From NCBI GenBank assembly GCA_035691285.1, contig DASSJI010000256.1, positions 1-14,515 of the forward strand: a stretch of DNA of 14,515 nt, given 5' to 3'. Source of the DNA: DATFEN01 sp035691285 (lineage in GTDB: Bacteria; Acidobacteriota; Vicinamibacteria; Fen-336). How positions within the stretch are numbered: the first letter of the stretch is position 1; every line of letters begins with the position of its first letter. Below the pieces are notes generated by a model that was given only the letters and a program-made list of their open reading frames with translations, was not told the origin of the DNA and ran no database searches. Positions 13,955 to 14,515 of this stretch are shown piece after piece. The translations under genes were made by a program, and so were the position numbers.

Positions 13955-13961
13955 GTTCGAC
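13955..13961 (+). other. 5' recombination point of the cassette (GTTCGAC core box)
   Basis: GTTCGAC fits the integron core GTTRRRY except at the fourth base. Cleavage after the G would make TTCGAC the first bases of the cassette. It is the exact reverse complement of the R'' box GTCGAAC at 14364-14370, and the match runs on (GTTCGACGA, then CGC after one extra base). Confidence 0.75.
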
Positions 13962-14480
13962 GAACGCAGTGGTGGTGTGACGCGCTCCTCATGAAGAGAC
14001 CAGCGAGAAGGAGCCCTGTCCGTTGGTCACCTACGGCCTTCCGCACGACCGCCGCCCACGGCCGGCGCCAAGGGGTCACATACACGGGTTTCGCGTGGTA
14101 CACGGAAGAGCAGTGGCGCCGGCTGCGCGAGATTGCAGCAGACCGCGACAAGCTTGACGATACCTACGAGGACTGGCTCGCCAATGCCGAGAATGCTGTC
14201 CGCACCCTGCGGTCCCAGGGCGTTCATGTCCACAAGGTCTTCCTCGACGTTGAGGAAGTGCTGGCTTGGTGCACTCGTACTGGGCGCTCCTTCAACAGTC
14301 GAGCCCGTTCCGAGTTCGTTGCGGAGAGGCTCCACGAAGCCAAGTGAGTCCGTGGAGAGCGTCGTCGAACAACCGGATGCACCTGACGGCGCCTCGCGGC
14401 GGCCGGTGCTCTGGCAGGCTCGTTGCGGCCGCCGCGTGCCCGCCCTTCGGCGGGCACCGGCGCCGCAGGTGATCCGGGTG
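13956..14480 (+). mobile_element. Integron gene cassette (one ORF plus attC-like site), 525 bp
   Basis: The layout is that of a gene cassette: boundary G^TTCGAC, one small same-strand ORF starting 35 bases in (13991), its stop 16 bases before an attC-like site, and a second boundary G^TTCTGC at 14480/14481. Integron theory says a cassette's own R'' must complement the R' formed when its ends join as a circle. G14480 joined to T13956 gives GTTCGAC, complementary to R'' GTCGAAC at all seven positions. In contrast, the box now at the right end (GTTCTGC) pairs only over GAAC/GTTC, as expected if TTCTGC belongs to the next cassette. Base composition is visibly less GC-rich than the rest of the window. 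No integrase gene is present, so this is either part of an array whose integrase is elsewhere, a CALIN (array lacking an integrase), or a secondary-site insertion. Confidence 0.8.
13991..14347 (+). CDS. Cassette-encoded small protein of unknown function (118 aa)
   Basis: I cannot name a characterised family. From about residue 29 the sequence looks like a compact conserved domain: VTYTGFAWYTEEQWRRL, ADRDKLDDTYEDWL, a helical stretch ENAVRTLRSQGVHVHKVFLD, VEEVLAWCTRTGRSF and a final RARSEFVAERL. I have an impression of similar YT-EEQW/TYEDW/WC hypothetical proteins in environmental bacteria, but no function. It is acidic and tryptophan-rich, with no signal peptide or membrane helix, so likely cytosolic. 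The first 28 residues are basic and low in pattern. ATG 13991 is chosen because it is the only start codon inside the cassette before the domain; an upstream GTG (13838) lies outside it. The ribosome binding site is weak (GGTGGTG, 13 bases away), so the true N-terminus is uncertain. Confidence 0.7.
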   Translation: MKRPARRSPVRWSPTAFRTTAAHGRRQGVTYTGFAWYTEEQWRRLREIAADRDKLDDTYEDWLANAENAVRTLRSQGVHVHKVFLDVEEVLAWCTRTGRSFNSRARSEFVAERLHEAK

Positions 14481-14486
14481 TTCTGC
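14364..14486 (+). other. attC-like integron recombination site (123 nt)
   Basis: R'' GTCGAAC (14364-14370) and R' GTTCTGC (14480-14486) frame an imperfect inverted repeat. Left-arm segments CCGGAT (14373-14378), CACCTG (14380-14385) and CGGCGCC (14387-14393) pair perfectly with ATCCGG (14472-14477), CAGGTG (14466-14471) and GGCGCCG (14459-14465). Two unpaired bases, G14379 and A14386, occur only in the left arm, where attC sites carry their extrahelical bases. The centre folds as two more hairpins: CGCGGCGGCC (14395-14404) with GGCCGCCGCG (14427-14436), and GTGCCCGCC (14436-14444) with GGCGGGCAC (14449-14457) closed by CTTC. The strictly conserved AAC and GTT triplets are present. The oddity is C instead of purine after GTT. 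Confidence 0.83.
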
Positions 14487-14515
14487 GGATTCTCGGTGAG
14501 CGCACTAGAAGCTGT
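14481..14515 (+). other. Probable start of a following cassette, cut by the window end
   Basis: Starting at TTCTGC after the G^TT point of the attC-like site, these 35 bases should belong to the next cassette if the array continues. No gene can be judged in so short a stretch. Confidence 0.45.

Noticed and set aside
13792..13961. A second attC-like site left of the cassette, built from TAACGCC (13810), GTCCAAC (13850) or CGAATGCTTC (13881).
   Set aside because: None pairs with the sequence just before G13955 without many gaps, extra bases fall in the wrong arm, and the required matching cassette starts (for example TTGGAC) are not found upstream. Kept only as a possible remnant.
13838..13990. 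GTG 13838 as the start of the cassette protein.
   Set aside because: It would place 51 codons partly outside the cassette across a recombination boundary, with no recognisable protein pattern in that stretch.
14364..14486. The terminal palindrome read as an ordinary transcription terminator or a REP-type repeat.
   Set aside because: There is no T-run after it. Bulges only in the left arm, AAC/GTT core boxes, and the exact complement to the cassette's 5' end are better explained by attC. A genome-wide copy count is still needed to exclude a repeat family.
1..14515. CRISPR array, tRNA or rRNA genes, riboswitch, phage genes, toxin-antitoxin pair, integrase or transposase.
   Set aside because: No regular spaced repeats, no cloverleaf or rRNA signature, no tyrosine recombinase or transposase motifs were seen in any frame. 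Absence by eye is not proof for small RNAs or riboswitches.

Overview
This is a GC-rich, densely coded bacterial chromosome segment with many start/stop overlaps (GTGA, TGATG). Gene content (FAAL-type lipid ligase, PAS/GAF/GGDEF/EAL regulator, HU, FtsB-like protein, EVE and CutA proteins, a DUF6788-like protein) suits a free-living GC-rich lineage such as Acidobacteriota or a deltaproteobacterial/myxococcal relative. The phylum is an inference; no rRNA or marker gene settles it.

Layout, left half. A 5'-truncated alkaline-phosphatase-superfamily phosphodiesterase (3-1058) is followed by a PAS-GAF-PAS-GGDEF-EAL cyclic-di-GMP protein (1071-3617). Next is a two-gene sulfur amino-acid operon: a cystathionine beta-synthase/cysteine synthase-like enzyme and a cystathionine gamma-lyase-like enzyme sharing one base. 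It converges on a minus-strand EVE-cutA pair, the two stop codons lying in one CTAG. A Cys-motif protein (DUF6788-like) sits between two AT-rich islands, followed by an ftsB-like gene and an HU gene with a strong ribosome binding site.

Layout, right half. A 75-residue minus-strand protein diverges from a four-gene operon: (1) a 944-residue ACP / fatty acyl-AMP ligase / PlsC-type acyltransferase fusion, in effect an Aas-like enzyme with its own carrier protein and reversed domain order; (2) a PLP threonine dehydratase; (3) an MtfA-type zinc peptidase with added N-terminal membrane helices; (4) an S4-RluA pseudouridine synthase.

The most interesting region is the right end. Downstream of the operon, in visibly less GC-rich DNA, lies what reads as a complete integron gene cassette (13956-14480): one small ORF of unknown function followed by a 123-nt attC-like site. 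The arms pair over about 23 positions, with two extra bases in the left arm only, as in known attC sites. The left core box GTCGAAC is the exact complement of the sequence rebuilt by joining the last base of the cassette (G14480) to its first bases (TTCGAC at 13956), which is the expected cassette geometry. No integrase is in the window, and a further cassette seems to begin at 14481.

Candidate promoters repeatedly show a -10 of the form TAGNNT, often with very short leaders. No tRNA, rRNA, CRISPR array, transposase or phage gene was seen.
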